A stretch of 64,000 nucleotides of DNA, taken from positions 2,046,001 to 2,110,000 of the forward strand of contig OZ242200.1 in the NCBI GenBank assembly GCA_965205995.1. The letters run 5' to 3'. The translations under genes were made by a program, and so were the position numbers. This DNA is from MPNO01 sp965205995. GTDB lineage: Bacteria > Pseudomonadota > Alphaproteobacteria > MPNO01. Shown here one piece after another: positions 1 to 7,738 of the stretch; the stretch's first letter is position 1, and each line of letters starts with the position of its first letter. A model generated the notes under the pieces. The model was given only the letters and a program-made list of their open reading frames with translations, was not told the DNA's origin and searched no databases.

Positions 1-2
1 AT

Positions 3-446
3 TGGGAGCGGTTCTGCCGCGAGTTCGATTTGCAGGAGCTGTTCGCCGACGAACGGCTCAACACCAACGAGAAGCGCGTCGCCTGCCAGGAGTGGATGCT
101 GCCCAGGATCCGAGCCGCGATGGCGAAGTACACCGACGCCGAGCTGCAGGCGAAGCTCGAGAAAGCCAGTGTTCCTTACGCGCCGCTGCGCCGCCCGGAC
201 CAGCTGCTGGACGATCCACATTTGGTGGAGTCGGGCCAGCTCCTGCCCGTCAAGATGGCGGACGGCAAGACCGCCGGCCTGCCGGCGCTGCCGTTCCGCT
301 CCGAATCCTACGACTTCGCCGTCCGGCGCGAGGCGCCCAATTTGGGCGAGCACACGCGCGAGGTGCTGGCCGACGCGGGCTTTGCCGAGGCCGAGATCGA
401 ATCCATGATCGCGGCCGGCGGCGCCATGCAGGGAGAGAGCCGATGA
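3..446 (+). CDS. CaiB/BaiF family (class III) CoA-transferase, C-terminal part
   Basis: The gene enters from the left edge in frame 3, and 147 codons are visible before the TGA. The visible part matches the end of family III CoA-transferases: a segment reading VPYAPLRRPDQLLDDPHL followed by a leucine/proline-rich strand and a closing LGEHTREVL stretch. These enzymes exchange CoA between acyl-CoA thioesters and free acids in the cytoplasm. The stop overlaps the start of the following HMG-CoA lyase-like gene as ATGA, so the two are very probably translationally coupled and act on the same acyl-CoA. The catalytic Asp lies in the missing N-terminal part, so activity cannot be judged. Confidence 0.85.
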   Translation, partial: WERFCREFDLQELFADERLNTNEKRVACQEWMLPRIRAAMAKYTDAELQAKLEKASVPYAPLRRPDQLLDDPHLVESGQLLPVKMADGKTAGLPALPFRSESYDFAVRREAPNLGEHTREVLADAGFAEAEIESMIAAGGAMQGESR

Positions 447-1417
447 GCGACATGCCCAGGAAAATCCGCATCCGCGAGGTGGGTCCGCGCGAGGGCTTCC
501 AGTTCGAGAAGGCGGCCATCGCCACACCGGACAAGATCGCCTTCGTCGACGCCCTGTCGGAGACCGGCCTGACGGCGATCGAGTTCGTCTCCTTCGTCAG
601 TCCCAAATGGGTGCCGCAGATGGCCGACGCGGACGCGTGGACCGACGGCATCCGGAAAAAGCCCGGCGTCGAGTATTACGGCATCTGGCTCAACCTGCAG
701 GGGCTGGAGCGGGCGCAGACGCATGCCGACAAGCTCACCATTCGCGCCTCGTTCTCGCTGCCCGCGTCGGAGACCTTCTCGATGAAGAACACCAACCGCA
801 GCGTGGCCCAGAAGCTCGACGAGATGCCGGGCTACGTGGAGCGCTTCAAGGCGCTGGGGCACCGGGAGATGGGCATTGGAGTCACCGTCGCCTTCGGCTG
901 CAACTACGAAGGGGCGATCCCGGAATCGCAGGTGATGGAGCTGTTGGACCGGCAGGCGGCGCGCGCCAAGGACCTCGACATGAAGCTGGGCGACATCACC
1001 CTGATGGACACCATGGGCTGGGCCAACCCGGCGCAGATCAAGCGCGTGGTGGGCCGCGTGCGCGAGCGCTTCCCCGGCCACGAGGTGGCGCTGCACCTGC
1101 ACGACACGCGCGGGCTCGCCATGGCGAACTTCGTCGCCGGGCTCGAGATGGGCGTCGCCCACTACGACGCCGCGGTGGCCGGCCTCGGCGGCTGCCCGTT
1201 CGCCGCGCACAAGGGTGCCGCCGGCAACATCTGCACCGAGGACGCGGTGTTCATCTGCCAGGAGATGGGCATCGAGACCGGTGTCGACCTCGACGCGCTG
1301 ATCCCCATCGCCGAGAAGGCGGAGGAGCTGGTCGGCCATCCGCTGCCCGGCAAGGTCAAGGTCGGCGGCAACCTCGCCACCTACCGCGCGAAGGCGAAGC
1401 AAGCCGCCCACGCGTAA
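443..1417 (+). CDS. Hydroxymethylglutaryl-CoA lyase family protein
   Basis: A 324-residue HMGL-like TIM-barrel protein, the usual length for bacterial HMG-CoA lyases, which split 3-hydroxy-3-methylglutaryl-CoA (or a related 3-hydroxyacyl-CoA) into acetyl-CoA and a keto acid. Visible signatures are the N-terminal REVGPREGFQ metal/substrate strand, the LHLHDTRG metal-binding histidines, and the GLGGCPFA loop holding the catalytic Cys at about residue 251. The start is the ATG overlapping the upstream CoA-transferase stop (ATGA). The pairing suggests that the transferase makes the CoA ester and this lyase cleaves it. A citramalyl-CoA or 3-hydroxy-3-aryl substrate is equally possible. Confidence 0.9.
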   Translation: MSDMPRKIRIREVGPREGFQFEKAAIATPDKIAFVDALSETGLTAIEFVSFVSPKWVPQMADADAWTDGIRKKPGVEYYGIWLNLQGLERAQTHADKLTIRASFSLPASETFSMKNTNRSVAQKLDEMPGYVERFKALGHREMGIGVTVAFGCNYEGAIPESQVMELLDRQAARAKDLDMKLGDITLMDTMGWANPAQIKRVVGRVRERFPGHEVALHLHDTRGLAMANFVAGLEMGVAHYDAAVAGLGGCPFAAHKGAAGNICTEDAVFICQEMGIETGVDLDALIPIAEKAEELVGHPLPGKVKVGGNLATYRAKAKQAAHA

Positions 1418-1430
1418 GGCGCCCGGCCGC

Positions 1431-1535
1431 GCCGTCAAGTTCGGCGATCCCCTCGACACCATCCGCCTGCTGCTGCTGACGGGCTGTCGGCTGTCGGAGA
1501 TCCAGTTTCTGCGTTGGGAGCAGGGTCGGATCCGA
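1431..1535 (+). pseudogene. Tyrosine recombinase (phage integrase) fragment
   Basis: About 35 codons read FGDPLDTIR, then LLLLTGCRLSEIQFLRW. This is the box I region of tyrosine recombinases, with the catalytic Arg encoded at 1488-1490. Nothing before it (the HMG-CoA lyase gene ends at 1417) or after it matches the rest of an integrase, so it is a scrap. It sits exactly at the left edge of a block (1.67-4.25 kb) that looks foreign beside its GC-richer neighbours, which suggests a decayed integrated element. Confidence 0.65.
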
Positions 1536-1668
1536 GACGAAACGCAGCTTCGCGCGGCGCCCGGCGGGCCCTATGATCATTCCGTTCCAACCCTTTGCCG
1601 CGACTGCGGCGACCGGCCGGAGCCGAGTAGAATCAATATGTTGACATGCCGATCGGCATCGAATCAGC

Positions 1669-2388
1669 ATGCCGAACGACACCCCGGCAAAATTGCGGAA
1701 GGCAAGGGCGGCGATGACCAGGCTCGATCAGTTCGAAGCTACCTTTCGGGCGGCGGCCAAAGAGACCTACGCCTATACACCGCTGAACATCGAGCGCGTG
1801 TTGGTCGCAACCGATTTGCCAGCCGACGGCGCCGCGCTGGTTACCGACGCCGTGCGCCGGTTTCTTGCGGCGATCGACCGCGCGGAAACCGTTTGGCAGT
1901 CGGTCGCCGGCGATTCGTTCGATAGTGTGCGGGCGCTGCTGGCGCAGGTCGAAGCACACCAGCCGGATCTTGTTATCGCCTATCGGCATCTTCATTCCAA
2001 CGCCTGGCATTGGCCCTACAGTCTCGGTGAGTACGTCGATGTCTTAACCCAGGCGACCGAGGTGCCGATACTGATCTTGCCGCATCCCGAGGCCGATCGC
2101 GGCCTGCCACACACCGTTCAAAATACCGACGTCGTCATGGCGATTACCGACCACCTCACCGGCGACGCCCGCCTGGTCGACCAAGCGCTCGGTTTCACGG
2201 CCGCAGGCGGGACCTGCTGGCTCACCCATGTTGAGCGCACGGCGGATTTCGAACGTTACATCGAGATCATCTCGAAGATCCCGCTCATCGATACCGACAC
2301 CGCGACGGAGACCATCAAGGCTCAGCTCCTCAAGGAGCCGCACGACTATATCCGCTCCTGCCGCGCCGCCATCGAAACGGCCCGATGA
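1669..2388 (+). CDS. Universal stress protein-like protein
   Basis: A 239-residue soluble protein. An IERVLVATDLPADGAALV strand-loop-helix at residues 41-58 and a later region (DLVIAYRHLH, then EVPILILPHP) resemble the alpha/beta nucleotide-binding fold of universal stress proteins. The classic GxxGxxxxS/T ATP motif is not obvious. The ATG at 1714 (codon 16) is preceded by a purine-rich GGAAGG/AAGGGCGG stretch and may be the true start. The stop overlaps the next ORF as ATGA, and USP-like domains are often coupled to membrane carriers, so a regulatory role for the permease is inferred. Confidence 0.6.
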   Translation: MPNDTPAKLRKARAAMTRLDQFEATFRAAAKETYAYTPLNIERVLVATDLPADGAALVTDAVRRFLAAIDRAETVWQSVAGDSFDSVRALLAQVEAHQPDLVIAYRHLHSNAWHWPYSLGEYVDVLTQATEVPILILPHPEADRGLPHTVQNTDVVMAITDHLTGDARLVDQALGFTAAGGTCWLTHVERTADFERYIEIISKIPLIDTDTATETIKAQLLKEPHDYIRSCRAAIETAR

Positions 2389-3689
2389 TTTTGTGCCTCG
2401 CGTTCGAAGAGAAGATCCATGCCAAAAAGTCGGTGATCGTTGGTCTGTTCGCGGTTGCAGCTCTATTCCTGGCCGCGTTCTTCGCGCTGGTGCACCCCGA
2501 GACGGTAGAAATCCTCGGCCACGCGGTGCGGCTTCCGGTTTACATCCCCGGCGTCGATTGGGAGGTCATCGCGATCATCCTCGGCTCGTCGATCTTCGTC
2601 GACGTCACCAGCAAATCCGGTCTCTTCACCTGGATGGCGATCCGCCTCACCAAGCTCTCAGGCGGCGATCCCCTGCGCTTGTTGATTTATTACGGCGTCA
2701 TGACCGTGGTGTTCTCGGCCGTGCTCAACAACGTCACCGCGATGATCATCGTCGGCGCGCTTTCAGGAGTTTCGCTCGGCAAGCTCGGGCGACTGGACAA
2801 GTTGCTTGGGTTTCTGCTGATCGAAGGGCTGCTGACCAATGTCGGCGGCTTGCTAACGCTGATCTCCTCGGTCCCCAACATCATCGTTGGCAACGCGGCG
2901 GGCATCGGTTTCGTCACGTTCTTCCTCAACGCCAACCCCTATGTGGCGGTCGCGACCGTGGCAACAATCTGGCTCGGGGTGCGGCTGTTCGATATCCGGC
3001 CGCTGGCGAGTGAGGCGGCGCGGGCCGAAGCGCGTGGCTTGGTCGCCGGCCTCGACGAAAACGACGGCATTGAATCGCGTGGCTTCTTCTGGTTCGGCAC
3101 GGCGATGACCGTGCTGTTTATCGCCGCCATGGCAAGTGCCTCGGTCATGCCCTACATCAAGGAGCTCGGCCTGGGCTACGTCGCGCTGGCTTTCGCCGCG
3201 ATCATGCTGGTTCGTTACAAGGCAACCGCGGATCGCTTCTATCAGGCGATTGACTGGGATCTGCTCGCGTTCTTCGGCGGCCTGTTCATCGTGATCAACA
3301 TGATGGAGCACGCCCTGGTGCTCGAACTGATCGGTGACCTGTTGACACCGATCCTGGCGCTGGGTGATATCGCCGGACCGGCGGCGCTGATGGTTGCCGC
3401 GGCGGTGGCAAGTTCGGTCACCGACAACATCCCGCTCGCGGCGATGTTGGCAAAAATCCTCGGCGGAATGGATCTATCTCCGGAGTCTCCGTTATGGTGG
3501 TCGATCGTTTTCGGTGCCAATCTGGGTGGCAACATCACCCTGATCGGTTCGGCCTCAACGCTGGTTGCGGTTACCATCATCCACAAATACGAGCTGAAAC
3601 TATCGTTCGTCGACTTCGTCAAGGCGGCAATTCCGTTTGCCCTGGTTCAGCTCGTCCTCGCTGCGCTCTATATACTGTTCGTGCTGTGA
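2385..3689 (+). CDS. ArsB/NhaD/CitMHS-type ion permease
   Basis: A 434-residue integral membrane protein with about 11-12 hydrophobic segments, of the ion-transporter superfamily that includes ArsB, NhaD and SLC13 carriers. Two family hallmarks are visible: a re-entrant-type loop with VFSAVLNNVTAMIIV in the first half, and the symmetric region SVTDNIPLAAMLAK followed by GANLGGNITLIGSAS in the second. The start overlaps the USP-like gene (ATGA). The substrate (sodium/proton, arsenite, dicarboxylate or sulphate) cannot be set from sequence. The Asn/Thr-rich half-helices favour a sodium- or proton-coupled anion or antiport function. Confidence 0.8.
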   Translation: MILCLAFEEKIHAKKSVIVGLFAVAALFLAAFFALVHPETVEILGHAVRLPVYIPGVDWEVIAIILGSSIFVDVTSKSGLFTWMAIRLTKLSGGDPLRLLIYYGVMTVVFSAVLNNVTAMIIVGALSGVSLGKLGRLDKLLGFLLIEGLLTNVGGLLTLISSVPNIIVGNAAGIGFVTFFLNANPYVAVATVATIWLGVRLFDIRPLASEAARAEARGLVAGLDENDGIESRGFFWFGTAMTVLFIAAMASASVMPYIKELGLGYVALAFAAIMLVRYKATADRFYQAIDWDLLAFFGGLFIVINMMEHALVLELIGDLLTPILALGDIAGPAALMVAAAVASSVTDNIPLAAMLAKILGGMDLSPESPLWWSIVFGANLGGNITLIGSASTLVAVTIIHKYELKLSFVDFVKAAIPFALVQLVLAALYILFVL

Positions 3690-3761
3690 CTCATCCGGGC
3701 CGGCAATACGCCGGCGACCGCACGCCGCGCCGCCCCATGCCGCCCCATAAGGATCCCAACC

Positions 3762-4247
3762 ATGCCGTCTTTCGATATCGTTTCCCGCACCGAGCTGGCC
3801 GAGGTCGACAACGCGATCCAGGGCGCCATGCGCGAAATCGGTACCCGTTTCGATTTCAAGGGCAGCCACTGCACTCTCGAGCGAGCCGGCGAAAACATCA
3901 CTATTCACGCCGACGATGACATGAAATTGCGGCAAATGCAGGAGCTGCTTCGCGTTTATCTGGCGCGACGCAAGGTCGAGATCGGTGCCTTCGAGTTTCA
4001 GAAAATCGAGACCGCACCCCGCAACACTGTGCGCCAGAACGTCCTGATCAAGCAGGGCGTCGAGCGCGAATTGGCGCAGACGATTCTCAAAGCGATCAAA
4101 GCGGCCAAGCTTAAGGCGCAGGTTGCGATCCAGGGTTCCGAATTACGCGTTTCAGGCAAGAAGCGCGATGATCTGCAGGCCGTGATCGCGCTGATCAAGA
4201 GCCAGCAGATCGCACAGCCCCTGCAATATATCAACTTCAGGGATTAG
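3762..4247 (+). CDS. yajQ: YajQ family cyclic-di-GMP-binding protein
   Basis: At 161 residues it is the full standard length of the YajQ (DUF520) family. The characteristic start MPSFDIVSRTELAEVDNA, the TRFDFKGS strand, the central KVEIGAFEF and RQNVLIKQG segments and the terminal QPLQYINFRD are all present. YajQ proteins are small two-ferredoxin-fold cytosolic proteins; in Xanthomonas a homologue binds cyclic di-GMP and acts with a transcription factor. It follows the permease by 72 bases on the same strand. Its presence beside a scrap of integrase is unusual, because yajQ is normally a core gene. Confidence 0.95.
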   Translation: MPSFDIVSRTELAEVDNAIQGAMREIGTRFDFKGSHCTLERAGENITIHADDDMKLRQMQELLRVYLARRKVEIGAFEFQKIETAPRNTVRQNVLIKQGVERELAQTILKAIKAAKLKAQVAIQGSELRVSGKKRDDLQAVIALIKSQQIAQPLQYINFRD

Positions 4248-4490
4248 CCCTCTGCCGCTACCGTGACCTGATCGAGGACGCCGGCGGCTCCTGCTACTAC
4301 ACGCTGTAGGGCGACTACGAAGGCCTCCAGGCGGAGGAGAAGGAGGAGCGGGAGGCCAGGGAGGCCGTCCCCGCCGAATAGCCCTACCCCGCCGGGCGGT
4401 CAGCCCCTTCCGGCTACGACCCGCCGGCCTGCCCGGAGGACGAGATCGGGAACATCACGGCACCGTCTGGGTTCTTCTCCGGGCGCGAAT
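4248..4490. other. Intergenic stretch with decayed reading frame
   Basis: These 243 bases separate yajQ from the convergent monooxygenase. One plus-strand frame reads YRDLIEDAGGSCYYTL, a TAG, then a Glu-rich run (QAEEKEEREAREAV) to a second stop. It looks like the decayed end of a gene, but I do not recognise the family. No terminator hairpin with a T-run is evident. Confidence 0.3.
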
Positions 4491-4787
4491 TCACTCGTTC
4501 GCCAGCAGCGCCGTCACGATTTCCCGGTCCGCCACCATGGACGCGGTATCCTCGCGGTAGGCGGCCATGTAGTCGGTCTTCATGTGATGGTCGACCGCGC
4601 CCTGGTCGTCGTAGACTTCATAGAGCCGCACGACGTCGGTTGTGCCGTCCGGGATCACGATGTCGAACCGCTGGCAGCCCGGCTCGTTCTTCAAGACCCG
4701 CTCGCGGTGCTGTCTTCCGCGGGCGATGAAGGCATCCCGCTTGCCTTCGGCGATCTTCAACTCCACGAGTAGAACGACGGCACTCAT
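4491..4787 (-). CDS. Putative quinol monooxygenase (ABM domain)
   Basis: A 98-residue single-domain protein of the antibiotic-biosynthesis-monooxygenase (YgiN-like) ferredoxin fold. Visible marks are an opening beta strand (VVLLVELKIAEGKRDAF), the ERVLKNEPGCQRFDI segment and the VVRLYEVYDDQGAVDHHMKT strand-helix typical of the fold. Such proteins act as cofactor-free quinol monooxygenases or simply dimerise in stress responses. A purine-rich GGGGG precedes the ATG. It stands alone, convergent to yajQ and 155 bases from the IS1595 end. Confidence 0.8.
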   Translation of the reverse strand: MSAVVLLVELKIAEGKRDAFIARGRQHRERVLKNEPGCQRFDIVIPDGTTDVVRLYEVYDDQGAVDHHMKTDYMAAYREDTASMVADREIVTALLANE

Positions 4788-5013
4788 TCGGGCCCCCTTT
4801 GGTTGTTGATTGCCACGCCAGTCTATGCGCCGAGCCGAGGGTTGTCTTCGACCGCATCGGCGCCACCTGCGAGCGGGAGAGGTCGGTTTACTCGGCGGAA
4901 GCGGCGGAGTAGACGCAATGGTACCATTTCGCCCGCGTTATCGGGGCTTATAGACTAGAGTAACAATTCTGGCTTCTGAGTTGCGATCCCGTCATTTACA
5001 ATAGAGTAACAGG

Positions 5014-5979
5014 ATGGCGACAGGATCGATGAGCAAGGGGCCGGGGAAGTCGTATCGCGAGGGTCTGTCTCTGGACCGGCTCTTCCGGATGTTTCCGACC
5101 GACGAGGCGGCCGAGGCATGGTTCACGGCGGAGCGCTGGCCGGATGGGCCGTACTGCCCGCACTGCGGCTCTCGCAATATCCAGTGCGGCATCGCGCATC
5201 CGACCATGACGCATCGGTGCCGCGACTGCCCGAAGCGGCGCATGTTCTCGCTCAAGACCGGGACGGTGATGCAGGGCTCGCCGCTCGGCTATCGAACATG
5301 GCTCGCCGCGATCTATCTGGTGGCGACGAACCTCAAGGGGGTTTCGTCGATGAAGCTCCACCGCGACCTGGGCATCGGCCAGAAGTCCGCGTGGTATCTC
5401 GCGCACCGCATTCGCGAGGCGTGGAAGGAGGTCGGCGATCGGTTCGCCGGTCCGGTCGAGGCCGACGAGGCCTATATCGGCGGCAAGCGCAAGAACATGC
5501 CGAAGTCCAGGCGCGAGGCGATGAAGGGCGCCGGTTCCCTCGCGGGCAAGACCATCGTCGCCGGCGCCAGGGATCGACGGACCAACAAGGTGAGCGCGGC
5601 CGTGGTCGAGGGCATGGACGGCTGGACGCTCCAGAGCTTCGTCGAGGACCGGGTCGTCGCCGACGCCAAGGTCTACACCGACGAGCACGCGTCCTGGCTC
5701 GGGTTGATCTTCCACGATCACGAGAGCGTCAACCACTCGAAGGGCGAGTATGTGCGGGGCGACGCGGGAACGCAGGGCATCGAGTCGTTCTGGGCGATGC
5801 TCAAGCGAGCCCATACGGGGACATTCCACAAGATCAGCCCGAAGCACATGGATCGCTATGTGACGGAGTTCGCGGGCCGGCACAACGACCGGCAGGCCGA
5901 CACGCTCGACCGGATGGGGAATATCGTACGGGGCATGATCGGGCGGCGGATCAGCTATGCCGACCTGACCGCGTCGTAG
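5014..5979 (+). CDS. IS1595-family (ISXO2-like) transposase, copy 1
   Basis: A 321-residue DDE-type transposase with the usual IS1595 layout. An N-terminal zinc ribbon has CPHCGS and CRDC pairs at about residues 46-73. The ISXO2-like domain follows, with VEADEAYIGGKRKN (first catalytic Asp), VYTDEHASW (second Asp) and a later Asn/His/Glu-type signature around GIESFWAMLKR. ATG 5014 follows AACAGG; a second in-frame ATG at 5029 is also usable. It differs from copy 2 by one residue (Arg versus Gln near the C-terminus). Appears intact. Confidence 0.93.
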   Translation: MATGSMSKGPGKSYREGLSLDRLFRMFPTDEAAEAWFTAERWPDGPYCPHCGSRNIQCGIAHPTMTHRCRDCPKRRMFSLKTGTVMQGSPLGYRTWLAAIYLVATNLKGVSSMKLHRDLGIGQKSAWYLAHRIREAWKEVGDRFAGPVEADEAYIGGKRKNMPKSRREAMKGAGSLAGKTIVAGARDRRTNKVSAAVVEGMDGWTLQSFVEDRVVADAKVYTDEHASWLGLIFHDHESVNHSKGEYVRGDAGTQGIESFWAMLKRAHTGTFHKISPKHMDRYVTEFAGRHNDRQADTLDRMGNIVRGMIGRRISYADLTAS

Positions 5980-6003
5980 CAGCACGGGGAAGCGAGAACC
6001 CGG

Positions 6004-6165
6004 ATGGAGACGATCAAGGACAAGCCGGCGGTCCGGCTCAAGCCCTCCTCCTACCAGCCGAGCAAGGCGGAGATGGAGGAAGACATCGGCATCGACACCA
6101 CGCCCGAGGATCTCCTGCGTGCCGTCGTGTGCGACGTGAGGATCGAATACGACGAAAATACCTGA
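6004..6165 (+). CDS. Small accessory ORF of the IS1595 element, copy 1
   Basis: A 53-codon ORF lying 24 bases after the transposase stop and ending just before the right terminal repeat. It begins METIKDKPAVRLKPSSYQPS and ends in an acidic tail (EYDENT). It is conserved base for base in the second copy, so it travels with the element. I do not recognise a domain. Its composition (short, basic start, acidic end) would suit a small regulatory or antitoxin-like protein, but that is a guess. Confidence 0.55.
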   Translation: METIKDKPAVRLKPSSYQPSKAEMEEDIGIDTTPEDLLRAVVCDVRIEYDENT

Positions 6166-6199
6166 TCGGAGTCGTGGTTACTCTAGTCTATAAGCCCCG

Positions 6200-6355
6200 T
6201 CCTGAGCGCTTAGACATTTCGCCCTTTTCCGCAACCGCCCCCCTTCACGGGCCAACGTTCGACCCTGTGTTCTATTATTTAACATTATTGTAAAGATCTA
6301 GAAGATCCGTTAGATTTTCGATCATGCGCACACCAACCAACCCCACAGGCCGCAC
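6200..6355 (+). promoter_or_regulatory. AT-rich leader with candidate operator upstream of the HTH gene
   Basis: The stretch 6269-6325 is strikingly AT-rich for this window. It includes GATCT-aga-AGATC (6295-6307), a perfect 5-bp inverted repeat with a 3-base spacer, 49 bases before the HTH gene's ATG. That spacing and symmetry would suit autoregulation by the XRE-type protein that follows. No convincing -35/-10 pair could be fixed by eye. Confidence 0.3.
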
Positions 6356-7645
6356 ATGAACGAGCTCAGTCGCCGGCTACGCGAGCTTCGCATCGGATTG
6401 AGTATGAGCCAGTCCGAAGTGGGCAGCCAAGTGGGGCTGTCACGCTCCGCGGTGACACAGATCGAGTCCGGCAATCGCGACGTTACGGCCGACGAGCTCG
6501 TCCGGTTCTCGACAACCTTCGGGCATAGCCCCGTGGCGCTCTTGTCCGGGCTCGAGCAAAGCACCGGTGAGTCGGTTGGAGCGATGGACGGGATTCTCGA
6601 CAACATTCGCCGCGCGCTGCCGGGGCAGGGATTTGATTTGGCTGAGCTGCGCACCAGTCTCGACCGCCTGATCGAGCTTTCCCGGCAGCTCACGGAGACC
6701 GAATCCGCACTCGGCGTCGCGGTGTACGGCCCTCAGGCGTTCGCGTTTCGGGGGACGAGCCCGCGAACCCACTGGGAGGCCGCTCATCAAGGCTACGCGG
6801 TTGCCGAGGAAGAACGACAACGCCTGGACCTGGGATCGGCACCCCTCCGTGATGTTCCGGAAACCTTGGCGACCTTGAGGGTGCGGATCTCGCGACTCGC
6901 GCTGCCGGAGTCCGTTTCCTGCGTGTATATGCACACGCCGGAGACAGGAGCGCTGGTCATCGTCAATCGGAATTCGAGCCCGGAGGAACGGCGATTCTGG
7001 ATGGTTCATGGGTTCGCACATCTGCTGTTCGAACCCGAGCGGCGCTGGCTCGTGTGCTTCAGGGACGAAATGAACCGTCGTCACGAGGTTCGCGCCAATG
7101 CCTTCGCTGGCCGGTTTCTCATGCCTACGAGGGGAGTGGAGCGGTACCTGCACTCGATTGGCCGGGACACCATGGGTTCAAGCCGCGGGGGGGTGTTAGA
7201 AGTCTTCTCCGACCAAGCCGCAGTTCCAAAGGACAAATCCCGGGTCCGCGTGAATGGCCGAGCCCGGCGTGGGGGTCGAGAGTTCAACGCCTTCGAGCTG
7301 TCTCAGGTTGCCGATTACTTCGGGGTAACTCGCTCCCTTGCGGCGCACGTGCTCGGAAACCTTCGTTTCCTCTCGGACAATGCACGCGATCGATTGATCG
7401 ACATGGCGAACGCAGCAGAGATCGATCGCGTCCTGAGCTTGGGCAGGTTGGCGCGGGACGGGCAGGAACGCGTCGCCTTCATATCCCGCCTGCTGGTGTT
7501 GGCAACCGAGGGCCGGCGTCGCGGTGCGCTTTCCGCCAATCTCGTTGAGCAAATCGCCGGGTTGGCGGGCTTGGATGACGAGGAGCGCGTGCGGTTGCTC
7601 GGAACCGGCGAATCCGACACCGCCGAAGACCGCAACCGCGGCTGA
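6356..7645 (+). CDS. XRE-family HTH protein with degenerate ImmA/IrrE-like domain
   Basis: A 429-residue protein. Residues 1-65 form an XRE/Cro-type helix-turn-helix (RLRELRIGLSMSQSEVG, then LSRSAVTQIESGNRDV). A middle region ends in an ImmA/IrrE-like segment: RRFWMVHGFAHLLF at about residues 212-225, then RRHEVRANAFAGRFLMP. Active ImmA/IrrE peptidases have HExxH; here it is H218-G-F-A-H222, so the catalytic Glu is replaced by Gly while both histidines remain. The C-terminal part contains a second helix-turn-helix-like stretch (VADYFGVTRSLAAHVLGNL). In phages and mobile elements such proteins pair repression with cleavage; loss of the Glu argues for a sensor or repressor role. It lies inside the composite transposon. 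Confidence 0.75.
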   Translation: MNELSRRLRELRIGLSMSQSEVGSQVGLSRSAVTQIESGNRDVTADELVRFSTTFGHSPVALLSGLEQSTGESVGAMDGILDNIRRALPGQGFDLAELRTSLDRLIELSRQLTETESALGVAVYGPQAFAFRGTSPRTHWEAAHQGYAVAEEERQRLDLGSAPLRDVPETLATLRVRISRLALPESVSCVYMHTPETGALVIVNRNSSPEERRFWMVHGFAHLLFEPERRWLVCFRDEMNRRHEVRANAFAGRFLMPTRGVERYLHSIGRDTMGSSRGGVLEVFSDQAAVPKDKSRVRVNGRARRGGREFNAFELSQVADYFGVTRSLAAHVLGNLRFLSDNARDRLIDMANAAEIDRVLSLGRLARDGQERVAFISRLLVLATEGRRRGALSANLVEQIAGLAGLDDEERVRLLGTGESDTAEDRNRG

Positions 7646-7738
7646 CGTCGATTGGCATGAAGCCTTCTACGGGGAGTGCGGACCCTTCGTCCGCACGCCC
7701 GAGTGTCAAGCAGCAACTACAACAATTGGAGCTACGTC

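Larger units (their letters stand above)
4943..6198 (+). mobile_element. IS1595-family insertion sequence, copy 1 (intact)
   Basis: The element is 1256 bp and bounded by perfect inverted repeats: left at 4943-4964 starting GGGGCTTATAG, right at 6177-6198, its exact reverse complement. A further C/G pair outside extends the match by one base. It carries a 321-codon transposase and a 53-codon accessory ORF. No 8-bp target duplication is visible (left flank GCGTTATC, right flank GTCCTGAG), which suggests rearrangement after insertion or a different end definition. Confidence 0.9.

Noticed and set aside
4996..5985. A 329-codon minus-strand open frame inside IS1595 (and its twin at 10162-11151)
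   Set aside because: It is the exact antisense of the transposase and keeps no motif of its own; it is duplicated only because the element is.
4935..6206. 8-bp target duplications flanking IS1595 copy 1 (and copy 2)
   Set aside because: Looked for at both ends with two definitions of the terminal repeat; flanks do not match within or between copies, so none is claimed.
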